NCBI RefSeq assembly: GCF_002858765.1
Contig: NZ_PJRP01000019.1
Span: forward strand, 79,994 to 143,993
Origin: Cupriavidus pauculus
GTDB lineage: Bacteria > Pseudomonadota > Gammaproteobacteria > Burkholderiales > Burkholderiaceae
DNA: 64,000 bases
Reading direction: 5' to 3'
This document shows positions 8,700 to 18,056 of this stretch, one piece after another (position 1 is the first letter of the stretch; each line of letters begins with the position of its first letter). A program made the translations under genes and the position numbers. Under the pieces are notes generated by a model that was not told the origin of the DNA, did not search any database, and worked only from the letters and a program-made list of their open reading frames with translations.

Positions 8700-8871
8700 G
8701 AGAGGGGTCCTCAAAAAGAACGACGGCAAGCGGGCCGTCGGAAGAGGACGCAGTCTAGGGACGTCTCATGTCATACATGTGAAACAATAAGCACCGAAGT
8801 CGATGGATTGTTCGGTTTTCCGACAAAATCGTGACATATCTGGGCGGGGCGATCGGCGCGCGGCTGCGCAC

Positions 8872-9438
8872 CTAGCCCCAGCGCCGCACGCGTCCCGTGT
8901 CGACGTGGACGAAGTTTTCGGATTTGTAGAAGCCGACGCCGCCCACCTGCAGCGATTGCGCGGCATCGCGCAGGTCTGCCAGACCCACGCCAGGCAGCCG
9001 GATGTCGATGGCCATGCCGTCCATGTGGAGGCTGTGCTTGGCCACGCCACCGCCACGGGTCTTGCGCAGGCGCTCGTTGGTGATCGGGCAGCGGTAGCCC
9101 GAAATCACCTGGAAAGGCGCTTCGCTGCCGACCTCGCGCCGCAGCGCGAACAGCAGGACGAACAGCTTCGGATCGATGTCCCCGACCGTGCCCGAGTAGT
9201 GATCGCGCAGAAAGTGGTTGAGCGAGGTCTGCGCCTGCGGCAGCACCTGGTCGCCCATGGCATAGACCAGCGACAGGTGTTCGCCGGTATGGGTGTGTTC
9301 AAAGGACAGCGAGCGGGCATCGGGTCCCAGCGCCGCCAGCGCAGCACGGGGCGCCAGCGTCGACAGGCCCGCGCCCAGCGCGATGGCGCCGGCACGATGA
9401 AAAAAACGGCGACGCTGGTTGGAACTGGATTCAGACAT
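8872..9438 (-). CDS. mepK: MepK/YcbK-like murein endopeptidase (DUF882, peptidase M15)
   Basis: 188 aa. The start MSESSSNQRRR gives a Tat-type signal (RRRFF then a hydrophobic run ending ALA). Zinc-ligand motifs KHSLHMDGMAIDI and FVHVDTG match the M15/DUF882 family, and YRCPITNERLR is also typical. In E. coli, MepK cleaves mDap-containing peptidoglycan cross-links and sits next to ldtD, exactly as here: the stop of the L,D-transpeptidase is 25 bp upstream. Role in cell-wall remodelling follows from the family and the neighbour. Confidence 0.88.
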   Translation of the reverse strand: MSESSSNQRRRFFHRAGAIALGAGLSTLAPRAALAALGPDARSLSFEHTHTGEHLSLVYAMGDQVLPQAQTSLNHFLRDHYSGTVGDIDPKLFVLLFALRREVGSEAPFQVISGYRCPITNERLRKTRGGGVAKHSLHMDGMAIDIRLPGVGLADLRDAAQSLQVGGVGFYKSENFVHVDTGRVRRWG

Positions 9439-9463
9439 GGAAAGTTTTACAACGGCGCGGCAT

Positions 9464-11188
9464 TCAGGAAGGCCGTACGGCAGGCTTGGCACCGGTGCGC
9501 TGCCGCAGCGCCTGGTCCAGCAATTTGTCCTGTCCGTAAATGTCAGGCACGAAGTATACCCGTCCATCGGCACGCGCGATGGCAGTGCCGTAGGCCAGCA
9601 CCACGGGCACCGGCTGCTGTAGCGCGACGGTCTTCGATTTGCCTGCCGTCATTGCCTCACGGATACGTTCCGGGGTCCATTCGGGCATGCCCTGAAGCGT
9701 GAATTGCGCCAGGGCGACGGGGTCTTCCACGCGGATGCAGCCGTGGCTGAAATCGCGCCGCCCGCGATTGAACAGCTGCGGCGTGGGCGTATGGTGCAGA
9801 TAGATGGCCTGGTTGTTCGGGAAGATGAACTTGATGTCGCCCAGCGCATTGAGGGGGCCTGGCCGCTGGCGGATACGCGCCTGGCCGTTCAGCACCGCAT
9901 CGACATTGGCCTGGCTGAACGTGGCGTTTGCCTGGGTGCCGTAGACGAACTCGAAGCCCTGGCGCGTGAAATAGCCGGGATCACGCTGCGATTTCGGAAT
10001 GACCTCCTTGCGTGCGATCGACGACGGCACGTTCCAGTACGGGCTGAACTCGATATAGCGCATGTCCTCCTTGAACAGCGGCGTGCGCGTATCGAGCGCC
10101 TTGCCCACGATGACCTTCATCTCCAGCTTGATGTCGAGCTTGCCTTCGTCGTAGTCGTAGGCCCGCAGCACGAACTCCGGCACGTTCACCACGATCATGC
10201 GCGGGCCGTCGGTCAGCGGCGTCCAGCGCAGGCGCTCCATCGTGAGCGCGATCTGGTCGACCCGCGCGGCAGGTGTCACGTTGAGCTGCGCCAGCGTACC
10301 CGCGCCGATCACGCCATCGGCATCCAGCGCATGACGCGTCTGGAACGCCTTGACGGCATCGACCAGCGCGCCTTCGTAGCGCTGCGGCACCGCCGTGCCG
10401 GCGGGCAGCAGGTCGCCCAGGGCTTCCAGTCGCTGTGCCAGTTGCGCCAGGCCGCTGTAGGCCTGCCCCGGATTCAGCTTGCCGCCTGCGATGGCGGGCA
10501 GGGGATGCTTCCAGAACGGCTCGGCTGCGAGCTTGCGATACTTCGCCAGCGCGTCGCGCAGGGTGCCGTAGAGCGGGAACGACGGCGCGGCTTCACGCAT
10601 CGCGTCGGCCAAGCGGTTGGCCGCCATGGCGTTGCGCAGGTAGCTCTCCGGATCGAATGGCGGGAGATTGCCGACCGAGAAATTCGCGTGGACCTTGCGC
10701 GGATCGACCCGGCCCCGGTGCAGATCGGACAGGTAGCGCTTCATCGCGCCCGTCAGCGCACCGTCAAAGCGTTGCGCTGCGTCTGGCGGGGCAGCCTGGG
10801 TATCGACCAGTTGCGCCAGCGCGCGCTGCAGGCCGTCGGCATCGTAGTCGTGCGGCTCCAGACCATCGGTACCGGCACCATTCAGTGCCTTGACCGCGGC
10901 TTGCGCAGCCTGCGAGGGGCGTCCATCGGCAAACCAGAGCAGGCCCGGCGCCTGTGGCGGCTGGGCCCATGCGGCCGTGGCACTGCACAGCAGCCAGGCC
11001 GCACCGGCGCTGGCCAGGAGGGCGATTCGGGAAGGAGCCCGCGCGGAAACTCGCGTGGAAACGTGTGAAAGACGACGGTGCGAACGCAAGGCCGTGGCGT
11101 TCGCCGTCGGGGCTGGCATGGCTGCAGGGGCAACAGTCATCGTATGAAGGTCGATAGCGTTTGTCCTTTGCGTATCGTATCCGAACAT
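9464..11188 (-). CDS. ldtD: L,D-transpeptidase, LdtD/YcbB type
   Basis: 574 aa from the ATG at 11188, chosen because GAAGGGATGG lies upstream; an in-frame ATG at 11140 is an alternative. A signal peptide (ending ATAAWAQ) precedes a YcbB scaffold, a peptidoglycan-binding motif (LDADGVIGAGTLAQLNV) and the YkuD catalytic core with SHGCIRVEDP, the nucleophile being Cys. It forms 3-3 cross-links in peptidoglycan. It lies upstream of the mepK-like endopeptidase in the same order as in E. coli, so synthesis and cleavage of such cross-links are probably coexpressed. Confidence 0.9.
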   Translation of the reverse strand: MFGYDTQRTNAIDLHTMTVAPAAMPAPTANATALRSHRRLSHVSTRVSARAPSRIALLASAGAAWLLCSATAAWAQPPQAPGLLWFADGRPSQAAQAAVKALNGAGTDGLEPHDYDADGLQRALAQLVDTQAAPPDAAQRFDGALTGAMKRYLSDLHRGRVDPRKVHANFSVGNLPPFDPESYLRNAMAANRLADAMREAAPSFPLYGTLRDALAKYRKLAAEPFWKHPLPAIAGGKLNPGQAYSGLAQLAQRLEALGDLLPAGTAVPQRYEGALVDAVKAFQTRHALDADGVIGAGTLAQLNVTPAARVDQIALTMERLRWTPLTDGPRMIVVNVPEFVLRAYDYDEGKLDIKLEMKVIVGKALDTRTPLFKEDMRYIEFSPYWNVPSSIARKEVIPKSQRDPGYFTRQGFEFVYGTQANATFSQANVDAVLNGQARIRQRPGPLNALGDIKFIFPNNQAIYLHHTPTPQLFNRGRRDFSHGCIRVEDPVALAQFTLQGMPEWTPERIREAMTAGKSKTVALQQPVPVVLAYGTAIARADGRVYFVPDIYGQDKLLDQALRQRTGAKPAVRPS

Positions 11189-11246
11189 CGTGACGTATCC
11201 ATCCCTTCGTACATCTGAAAACAAAGTTTCTGCTATTGCTTGGCGT

Positions 11247-11287
11247 TTGATACAGGTCAATTAACAAGCCATGCCGCGGACTATGCT
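11247..11287 (+). promoter_or_regulatory. FNR/Anr box and class II promoter for the UspA gene
   Basis: TTGAT ACAG GTCAA (11247-11260) matches the FNR consensus TTGAT-N4-ATCAA at 9 of 10 positions. A -10-like TATGCT lies at 11282-11287, placing the start near 11295 and the box centre near -41.5, the standard class II position. This predicts low-oxygen activation. Confidence 0.65.
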
Positions 11288-11322
11288 TGTCTACGAGACA
11301 ACGTCAATGCGGAGGTGGATCG

Positions 11323-11778
11323 ATGTACGAACGGATTCTCGTGGCGGTGGACGGCGGCCCGTCTTCGGAGCTGGCCATTTCACAGGCAGTGGGCCTGGCC
11401 AAGCATTTGTCGGCCGAAGTCAAGGTGCTGTTCGTGGTGGACGACAGCGAATTGTTCTTCGAGTATGCCCATATCGATCCCAGCCAGATCGTGGGCGGCA
11501 TGATCGAAGTGGGCCAGAAGGCCCTGGCTTCCGCCGCACGGCGCTTCGAGAACGCCAACGTGCGCTGTCTGACCGAACTAGCCGAAAAGCCAGTCTCGCC
11601 CGGCAATATCTCCGGGACCATTGTCAAGTGCGCCGATCACTGGCCGGCCGATCTGATCATCATGGGCACCCACGGCCGACGCGGCATGCGGCGGGTGATC
11701 ATGGGCAGCGTGTCGGAGGGTGTGATCTCGAAGTCGAACAAGCCGGTCCTGCTGATTCGCGGCGAGACCGTGCATTGA
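11323..11778 (+). CDS. UspA-family universal stress protein
   Basis: 151 aa. The start at 11323 is fixed by GGAGGTGG four bases upstream. The Usp fold is seen as MYERILVAVDGG at the start and the ATP-binding G-2X-G-9X-G(S/T) motif as GTHGRRGMRRVIMGSVSEGV near the end. It is a cytoplasmic nucleotide-binding stress protein. The FNR-type box upstream suggests induction when oxygen falls, as is common for Usp genes in Pseudomonas and Burkholderia. It is monocistronic and converges on the DUF4239 gene. Confidence 0.93.
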   Translation: MYERILVAVDGGPSSELAISQAVGLAKHLSAEVKVLFVVDDSELFFEYAHIDPSQIVGGMIEVGQKALASAARRFENANVRCLTELAEKPVSPGNISGTIVKCADHWPADLIIMGTHGRRGMRRVIMGSVSEGVISKSNKPVLLIRGETVH

Positions 11779-11784
11779 CACACC

Positions 11785-11806
11785 CGGCAGCCTGGCCGGG
11801 CTGCCG
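11785..11806. terminator. Convergent hairpin
   Basis: CGGCAGCC and GGCTGCCG pair around TGGCCG, between the convergent UspA and DUF4239 genes. There is no U-tract, so this is a candidate only. Confidence 0.4.
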
Positions 11807-11824
11807 CGCAGCGCGCGATCCGGG

Positions 11825-12664
11825 CTACGGTTTCAACGAAGCCTGCAGGCTGAGCAGGTTCTGGGGCATCACCCGGATCAGCCCGCCGCGCGGGCTGTCA
11901 ATGTCGGCGATCAACGCCAGAGACAGTGACACGGTCAGCGGCACCACCAGCAGCAGCACCATCTTCGTGCTTTCGGTACGCGCGCCGTAGCCCTGCATCA
12001 GGCTGCTGCAAAAGGCGATGATGATCATCAGACCCCATGCCGCCAGCGGTATGTGATTGCGCCAGGCCGCTTCCGTATAGCCCTGGGAGTTGATGACGTC
12101 GTTCATGCCGGCCACCACCAGCGCCGTGATCGGGGTCGGCGCCTCACGGGCCGCGCCACGTACCAGCTTCCACATCTCGTCTTCGATCTGGGAAGTCGCG
12201 GCCTCGATGCCGTCGAGCTGCCCGTGCTCGCGCGTCTGGTAGTAGTGGATGCGCTGGTCCAGATAGCGCGCCAGCAGCGCCTTGAGCGCATCGGTGTTCC
12301 GCTCCAGCAACTCCACGCGCAGGTACTCGGTACCGATCGCGTTGGCTTCCTCTTCCTCAAGGTTCTTGCGCTGGTCGTACCGGCCAACGGCCATCGACAG
12401 CGTGAAGCCGATCAGCAGCGCCAGCAGCGTTAGCGTGGCGCCCTGGATGATATTGAAGTCGTCCCGACCGTCGCTGCCCAGGGGTCGCAGACGGCGCAAC
12501 ACCAGCGCGCCGATGGCGGTGGCAATGCCCATCAACACCAACAGCACGACAAACAGCAGGCCCGGATGGCCGATGAGCGGTCGCTTGGCGCCTCCCTGGA
12601 CGGTGGTAAGGCAATGCTGCCCCAAGCCCGAAGGGCGGATCAAGTGAAAGCTTCTTTTGCTCAC
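11825..12664 (-). CDS. DUF4239 (bestrophin-like) membrane protein
   Basis: 279 aa. It has two membrane segments near the N-terminus (about 35-55 and 70-90) and two near the C-terminus (about 205-225 and 235-255), with a soluble helical middle that includes NLEEEEANAIGTEYLRVELL, the typical DUF4239 block. The family is predicted to be membrane-channel-like, but its function is not established. The start is a GTG at 12664 without a clear Shine-Dalgarno, so the N-terminus is uncertain. It diverges from the recombinase gene. Confidence 0.8.
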   Translation of the reverse strand: MSKRSFHLIRPSGLGQHCLTTVQGGAKRPLIGHPGLLFVVLLVLMGIATAIGALVLRRLRPLGSDGRDDFNIIQGATLTLLALLIGFTLSMAVGRYDQRKNLEEEEANAIGTEYLRVELLERNTDALKALLARYLDQRIHYYQTREHGQLDGIEAATSQIEDEMWKLVRGAAREAPTPITALVVAGMNDVINSQGYTEAAWRNHIPLAAWGLMIIIAFCSSLMQGYGARTESTKMVLLLVVPLTVSLSLALIADIDSPRGGLIRVMPQNLLSLQASLKP

Positions 12665-12733
12665 TTAAACGGATTCTTCGAGGCCGCCACCCATCTTCTT
12701 TCCACCCGCCAGTTCATGCACTTCCATAACGTC

Positions 12734-12759
12734 ATTGCGATAACTTTTCTTATCGCAAT
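12734..12759. other. Perfect dyad resembling a tyrosine-recombinase core (dif-like) site
   Basis: ATTGCGATAA (12734-12743) and TTATCGCAAT (12750-12759) are perfect inverted arms around the 6-bp spacer CTTTTC. Arms of 10-11 bp around a 6-8 bp spacer, with inner ends reading ATAA and TTAT, are the layout of Xer/dif sites. It lies 29 bp before the recombinase start. It may equally be an operator for the two divergent genes. Confidence 0.5.
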
Positions 12760-12788
12760 ATGTTCACGCGGATGCTAAACTTCGCCGC

Positions 12789-14468
12789 ATGAAAAACCGC
12801 CCATCCCAACCGTACGCCTTTCCCGATGCCGACTCCCTTGCCGCGCTGCGCGCGTGGCATGCCGGCATGTCGACACGGGCAGCCGTTACGCAATATCTGG
12901 ACGCCGACCGGGCGCACGGCCAGTCGTCGCGCGGCATCCTGGGGGGGATTCGCCGAGAACTGGCCGCCTATGCGCGCTACCGGCGCCGCGAGGACCTGGC
13001 TGTCCTGTTTGAATTCGCGGCAGCGGATCGCCCGCAGCAGGGCAGGGCGGCAGACCAGGCCATCGCGACGCTGCGCACCATGCCGCCGCCCGCACCGGCC
13101 ATTGCCGACGACATCGGCATGTGGCTGACGCCGGGCGCCGTGGCCGCGCTGCGCGCGCAGGACATCCACACGCTGGCCGACCTGACCGTTCGCATCCCGC
13201 GCCGCCGCCAGTGGTGGGCCACAATCCCCGGCTTGGGCGTCAACGGCGCCCGCCGGATCGAGGCGTTTTTTGCGGATTGGCCGGAGCTGACGGCCCGCGC
13301 CCGCGCGCTGATCGCCACGGAACCACGCGGCGCCATCGTGCCGTGGGAGCAGATGGGCCACCTGCCCCATGAAGTAGACGGATCGCAGGGTCAGTTCCGG
13401 GCACCGCGCGAAACCTCTTCGCTCAACGCCGACAACGACTACGCCGCCGTGCAGGCGTGGCTGGGGCTGCACGAATCACCCGCCACACAGCGGGCCTATC
13501 GCAAGGAGGCCGAGCGGCTGATTCTGTGGGCAATCATCGAGAAAGGCCGGCCGTTGTCGTCGCTGACCACCGAGGACGCCACCGCGTACCGCAATTTCCT
13601 GCGGCAGCCGTCGCCGCGCGAGCGGTGGGTAGGGCCGGCGCGTCCACGGAGCGCACCGGACTGGAAACCGTTCACCGACGCGCTGTCGCCGCGCTCGGCC
13701 GCCTATACGCTCCAGGTGCTGGGTGCGCTGTTCCGGTGGCTGGTCCAGCAGCGCTATGTGCTGGCGAACCCGTTTGCCGGCCTCAAGGTGCGGGGCGGCG
13801 CCAAGTCGGCCGCGCTTGACGTGTCGCACGCGTTCTCCGAAGGCGAATGGATGCTGACCCGCAGCATCGCCGACGGGCTGGAATGGTCGTACGGTTGGGA
13901 AGCCCCGGCTGCGCAACGGCTGCGCTTCATCCTGGATTTCACCTATGCCACGGGCCTGCGCGCCAGCGAACTGGTGGGCGCGACGCTACGCAATATCGAA
14001 ACCGATATCCACGGTGACCACTGGCTGCACCTGGTCGGCAAAGGCGCCAAGGCCGGCCGGGTCGCGCTGCCGCCGCTGGCCCGTAACGCGCTGGATCGCT
14101 ATCTGGTAGAGCGCGGCCTGCCGGTGACGCGTGCGCAGTGGGATCCATCCACGCTGATCGTCGGCAATCTGGGCCCGGACGAAAGCGGCGGCATCACCGG
14201 CGCCCGGCTGTGGATGATCATCAAGCGGTTCTTTGGCACGGCCGCCGACCAGCTCGATGCCGAGCGCCCGGCCACCGCAGAAAAACTGCGCCGCGCCAGC
14301 CCGCACTGGCTGCGCCACACCCATGCCACCCATGCGCTGGCCCGCGGGGCGGAACTGACCACGGTGCGCGACAACCTGCGCCATGCGTCGGTCTCGACCA
14401 CGTCGCTGTACCTGCACGGCGACAGCGTCAAGCGCGCGCGGCAGATGGAGGATGCGTTCGGAGGCTAG
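12789..14468 (+). CDS. Tyrosine recombinase/phage-type integrase with DUF3701-like N-terminus
   Basis: 559 aa. The N-terminal ~200 residues, including AHGQSSRGILGGIRREL and a helix-hairpin-helix-like IPGLGVNGARRIEAF, match the DUF3701-type extension seen in Burkholderiales integrases. A SAM-like core-binding domain follows, then the catalytic domain: first Arg in ATGLRASELVG, HWLRHTHATHAL (H-x-x-R), and the nucleophile Tyr in TSLYLHGD. All key residues are present, so it should be active. No phage or integrative-element genes surround it, which makes it a solitary recombinase. Confidence 0.88.
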   Translation: MKNRPSQPYAFPDADSLAALRAWHAGMSTRAAVTQYLDADRAHGQSSRGILGGIRRELAAYARYRRREDLAVLFEFAAADRPQQGRAADQAIATLRTMPPPAPAIADDIGMWLTPGAVAALRAQDIHTLADLTVRIPRRRQWWATIPGLGVNGARRIEAFFADWPELTARARALIATEPRGAIVPWEQMGHLPHEVDGSQGQFRAPRETSSLNADNDYAAVQAWLGLHESPATQRAYRKEAERLILWAIIEKGRPLSSLTTEDATAYRNFLRQPSPRERWVGPARPRSAPDWKPFTDALSPRSAAYTLQVLGALFRWLVQQRYVLANPFAGLKVRGGAKSAALDVSHAFSEGEWMLTRSIADGLEWSYGWEAPAAQRLRFILDFTYATGLRASELVGATLRNIETDIHGDHWLHLVGKGAKAGRVALPPLARNALDRYLVERGLPVTRAQWDPSTLIVGNLGPDESGGITGARLWMIIKRFFGTAADQLDAERPATAEKLRRASPHWLRHTHATHALARGAELTTVRDNLRHASVSTTSLYLHGDSVKRARQMEDAFGG

Positions 14469-14485
14469 GCGCGGTGTGCGGCCGG

Positions 14486-16042
14486 CTAGGGCGTCTTGCC
14501 GATGTCGCCAGCCGCCAGCGCCAACGTGGCGGCGGCAGCCAGCGCGGCGCTGTAGGCATCGGCCGATGCATTGCGCGCCAGCAGCAACTGGTTTTGCGCC
14601 AGGTTGGCTTCGGTCACGGTGCCCACGCCCTTGCGATAGGCGGCGAAGGCCGCGTCATAGGTGATTTGCGCGGCATCGGACAGGGCCCGGGCGGCGTCGT
14701 AGACGGCCAGGCTAGATTCCAGTGCACTCTGGCTGACCACCACCTGACGCACCGATTCCTCCTTGGCCCGAGTCAGCTTGGCCGACGCGCTGTCCACGTC
14801 GTTGCGCGCCTGCGCCAGCACCGCCGAACGCATGCCACCGTCGTAGATCGGCAGCGTCACCCCCAGGAACACGCTGTTGCCGTACCGATAGCCATTGAGG
14901 TTGACGGTGGGCGGCTGCTGGCCGACCGACGGAATTGCGGTGATGGCCGACCCGCCCGACGCATACGACGCAAACGCCGACATGAAGACTTTGGGCAGGA
15001 AGGCCGCCTCGGCCGCCTTGACACGGGCCTGGTTGGCGCGTTCCAGCGCGTAGGCGCTCAGCACGTCGGGCCGCTGTGCAATCGCGCGTTCCACGATCTG
15101 CTCGACCGAACTGCGCAAAGCCGGCGACAACGGCCTGACCGGCATCTCGGCGATACGCGGCTTCGACATCGGCGAGATGCCGATGGCCGTGACCAGCCCC
15201 AGGTAGGCATCGGTCTCCGCGCCTTGCGCCTGCACCATGGCCAGTTTGGTCTGGGCGCGGTTCTGTGTAGCCTGTGCCACTTCCACCACCGTCCCCACGC
15301 CACGCGCATAGCGTGCCTTGGCCGCCGTCATCACCGCATCGGCATTCGCCATGGCCTGATCGACTGTGGCGCTGCGCGAACGCGCGGCCTGATAGCGGTA
15401 GTACGCCACGCTGACGTCGTGAATGATGCGCTGATGCATGGCCGTAAAGGCGATGTTGGCCGCCACCGTGGCCTGTTCGGCCGCTTCCACCAAGCCCGCC
15501 CGCTCGCCGAAATCGAACAGCAGCCATTGCAGCGACACGACCGAAATGGCGCCATGATGCGACGCATCCACACCGGCCGTGCCCAATGCCGTGTTGCTGG
15601 ATAGCCGGCCGTTCTGCCAGCCGCCCATCGCCGCCACGGAAATCTGCGGCAAATACGTACTCCGGGCGATGCCGGTGGCCAGCGCCGCGTTGCGGGCATC
15701 GTTCCAGGCCACCCGTGTGAGCGGGTTCGACGATTCGGCCAGGTCGATCAGATCGGCCAGCGTGTACGGGTGCGTGGCGTCGAGTTGGGCAGGCGGGGCA
15801 ATGGTCGCCAGCGCCGAATTGGCCGGCAGCGTGTAGTCGGGCGACCGACCTTGCGGGGCGGGCCGGCTGGCGGCGCCGGCCACGATCTCTCCGGTGGCTG
15901 AGGTCTGCGGCTGCCACGGGCGGTCGGCCTGCGGCGGGGCCAGGTCCAGCGCCGATGTGGCGCAGCCGGACAGCGCCAGCGCGGTCGTGACGAGCAGCGC
16001 GTGGCCTATCGGCAGGCGTGCCAGCGAATCAGGTCTATCCAT
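14486..16042 (-). CDS. mdtP: Outer-membrane efflux lipoprotein, MdtP/NodT type
   Basis: 518 aa from MDRPDSL; its ATG overlaps the stop of the FUSC gene by 8 nt, which supports this start over an earlier ATG. A lipobox (LALSGC) is followed by two OEP repeats typical of TolC-like channels (for example ESSNPLTRVAWNDARNAALA and ALERANQARVKAAEAAFLPK). It would form the outer-membrane duct of the tripartite pump made with the three genes upstream. The gene order ytcA-mdtN-mdtO-mdtP matches E. coli. Confidence 0.88.
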   Translation of the reverse strand: MDRPDSLARLPIGHALLVTTALALSGCATSALDLAPPQADRPWQPQTSATGEIVAGAASRPAPQGRSPDYTLPANSALATIAPPAQLDATHPYTLADLIDLAESSNPLTRVAWNDARNAALATGIARSTYLPQISVAAMGGWQNGRLSSNTALGTAGVDASHHGAISVVSLQWLLFDFGERAGLVEAAEQATVAANIAFTAMHQRIIHDVSVAYYRYQAARSRSATVDQAMANADAVMTAAKARYARGVGTVVEVAQATQNRAQTKLAMVQAQGAETDAYLGLVTAIGISPMSKPRIAEMPVRPLSPALRSSVEQIVERAIAQRPDVLSAYALERANQARVKAAEAAFLPKVFMSAFASYASGGSAITAIPSVGQQPPTVNLNGYRYGNSVFLGVTLPIYDGGMRSAVLAQARNDVDSASAKLTRAKEESVRQVVVSQSALESSLAVYDAARALSDAAQITYDAAFAAYRKGVGTVTEANLAQNQLLLARNASADAYSAALAAAATLALAAGDIGKTP

Positions 16043-18056
16043 GCGAAGCGGGGGGATGGGCGGGCCCGGACGGCGAGTCGGCCAGCTGTTTGTCGACAAT
16101 GGCCATCAAGGCATCGCGCGTTCGGGCCTCGGCCTCGTTTTCTAGTGGTATCGGCTGGGTCGGAGGGGTCGGAGAGGCCGCTGACGGCGCCGCCGCCGTC
16201 TTCATGGCATGCAGCCGTGCGGCCACATCGGGATCTCCCGGAAACCGCTCGGCCAGCAGGAATAGCGGGCCGGCCACGGCATCGAGCACACCCAGCCGCT
16301 GCCGGTGCTGGTCGATCCACGCCGGTCCGGGGCCTACCGTCGCGGGTTCGTAGCGGGCCAGCGCCAGGTCCTGCGCGATCGACCCCTGCAATCCCAGCGC
16401 CGTGGCGGCGTGCTGGCGCCGCTGGCCCGGTTGCCGGGCGGCCACCAGTTCCTGCCACTGGGTGACCAACGCGCTCAGGGCGCCCTCGATACGGCTGGCG
16501 ATACTGACCGGCCAGATACGCGTGAACACCAGATAGACCACGAGGTTGCCGATCAGGATGCCGATCACGCGGTCGCGGGCAATGGTCAGGTCGAATCCTG
16601 GCGCCGGCCCCTGGATCACGCAGAGATAGAACGCGAACGCGATCTGATAGCCCGCGTAGGCAATGCGCGGCGATCCCATGGCCACCCACGCCGACAGCCC
16701 GGTGCCCACGAACACCAGTGCCAGGAAGCCGCCCACCGAATCGAGCGCCGGAACGATCAAGACGATCGCCGCCGTACCCAGCGCCGCCCCGATCAGGCAG
16801 CCCGCCAACCGGAGAGTAAGCTTTTCGACCGATTCCGCCGCCGTGCCCAGCGACACCAGATAGACGGTGATAAAGCAGGTATGGATGCCCGGCCAGTCGA
16901 GCTGCTGGTACAGCAAATAGCAGACCATGGCCGCGCCGGTGGTCTTCAGGGCGTAGTGGATGTGCGAGCGGTTGGTGAAGGCATCGGCATCGAGAAAGCC
17001 GCCTGGCTTCTTGTCGGCCACATAGTGGTCGGCGCCGGAGGGGGTCGCAACGGGCTCAGTGTGTGGCTCAGCATCGGGCTTACCAGCGGGCTCGGCATAG
17101 TGCGTAATGGCATGGCGCAGTTCGCCCACGACCGATTGCTGCAACGGGGAAAGGCCGGCCGCGTCGGGCAGCGTCACGGCGATTTCCACCGGATAGCCGC
17201 CGGCATCGAGCATCTGCGCCATGGCTTTGAGCGTTTCGGCGAGCGGATTGGCAAACGTGGCCGGCAACCGGGCGCTGACCTGCCGGCAGGCCACGTCGGC
17301 CGCCATCAGGATCGCCATGGTCGACGTCATCGCCTGCTGCAACGCCACGACATCGGCCACATTGGCGCTGCCCTCGAACCTGGCCAGCTTCAGCCAGCCG
17401 GCCACGGGCTGCACGCCATCGCGCAACGCCCTGGCGACGGCTGCACCGTCGGCGTCGGGTTCTCGCAAGCCTTGCGTCGCCACCCGCACGCAGTGCGCCA
17501 GGCGCGCCCCGGCCAGGCGGCGCGGCGACGGGCCCATCAGCAGATTGACCACCACATTGGCCGCGATCGGAATGGCCACCATCAGCCAGGCGTAAAGCAG
17601 CGCCCGGGTAGCGACCTCGCCACCGGGCACCAGGCCAAGTTCATCGAGCCCGAAGCCGATAATCATGGCCACGATGGCGCCCACCGGCCGCAGCTTGCTG
17701 GCCGAGGTCAGGAACAGCAACCCGGCAGACACGACAGCCATGCACGCGACACGCAGCAGGGCGCTGTCGAGCGTGAACCCCGCCAGCATGATCACCAGCC
17801 CCACGATCACGCTGACCAGCACCAGCATGCCCACGCTCATCACGATGCTGCTGGTACGGTCGGCGCGATTGATAAAGAAGATCACGTAGGCCGAAATGGC
17901 CGCTTCGGGCGTGCCATAGATCGCCGCGATCAAGGCGGTCAGCGTGCTGGCCGCCGCAATGCGCGTGGCGGCGGCGGCGCGCCCCGGGAACGGCGCCAGC
18001 AGGGCGCCCATATCGGCCAGGCCAAGGCGCGATGGCTCAGCGGCAGGCCGCGCCAT
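16035..18056 (-). CDS. mdtO: FUSC-family inner-membrane efflux protein, MdtO type
   Basis: 673 aa from MARPAAEP, overlapping the end of mdtN by 20 nt; E. coli MdtO is of similar length. The N-terminal half has several membrane segments (TRIAAASTLTALIAAIYGTP onward), a soluble middle follows, and a second set of membrane segments (HIHYALKTTGAAMVCYLLYQ onward) lies in the C-terminal half, as in FUSC/aromatic acid exporters. It is the inner-membrane component of the pump. In E. coli the system is linked to resistance to puromycin, acriflavine and tetraphenylarsonium; the substrate here is unknown. Confidence 0.87.
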   Translation of the reverse strand: MARPAAEPSRLGLADMGALLAPFPGRAAAATRIAAASTLTALIAAIYGTPEAAISAYVIFFINRADRTSSIVMSVGMLVLVSVIVGLVIMLAGFTLDSALLRVACMAVVSAGLLFLTSASKLRPVGAIVAMIIGFGLDELGLVPGGEVATRALLYAWLMVAIPIAANVVVNLLMGPSPRRLAGARLAHCVRVATQGLREPDADGAAVARALRDGVQPVAGWLKLARFEGSANVADVVALQQAMTSTMAILMAADVACRQVSARLPATFANPLAETLKAMAQMLDAGGYPVEIAVTLPDAAGLSPLQQSVVGELRHAITHYAEPAGKPDAEPHTEPVATPSGADHYVADKKPGGFLDADAFTNRSHIHYALKTTGAAMVCYLLYQQLDWPGIHTCFITVYLVSLGTAAESVEKLTLRLAGCLIGAALGTAAIVLIVPALDSVGGFLALVFVGTGLSAWVAMGSPRIAYAGYQIAFAFYLCVIQGPAPGFDLTIARDRVIGILIGNLVVYLVFTRIWPVSIASRIEGALSALVTQWQELVAARQPGQRRQHAATALGLQGSIAQDLALARYEPATVGPGPAWIDQHRQRLGVLDAVAGPLFLLAERFPGDPDVAARLHAMKTAAAPSAASPTPPTQPIPLENEAEARTRDALMAIVDKQLADSPSGPAHPPASHG

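Noticed and set aside
8765..8795. Pho-box-like ATGTCAT near the PAP2 gene
   Set aside because: Only one half-site resembles the consensus; the second repeat at the right spacing does not match.
12734..12759. Reading the perfect dyad as an intrinsic terminator
   Set aside because: It lies between the starts of two divergent genes, so there is nothing to terminate, and the T-rich bases are in the loop, not after the stem.
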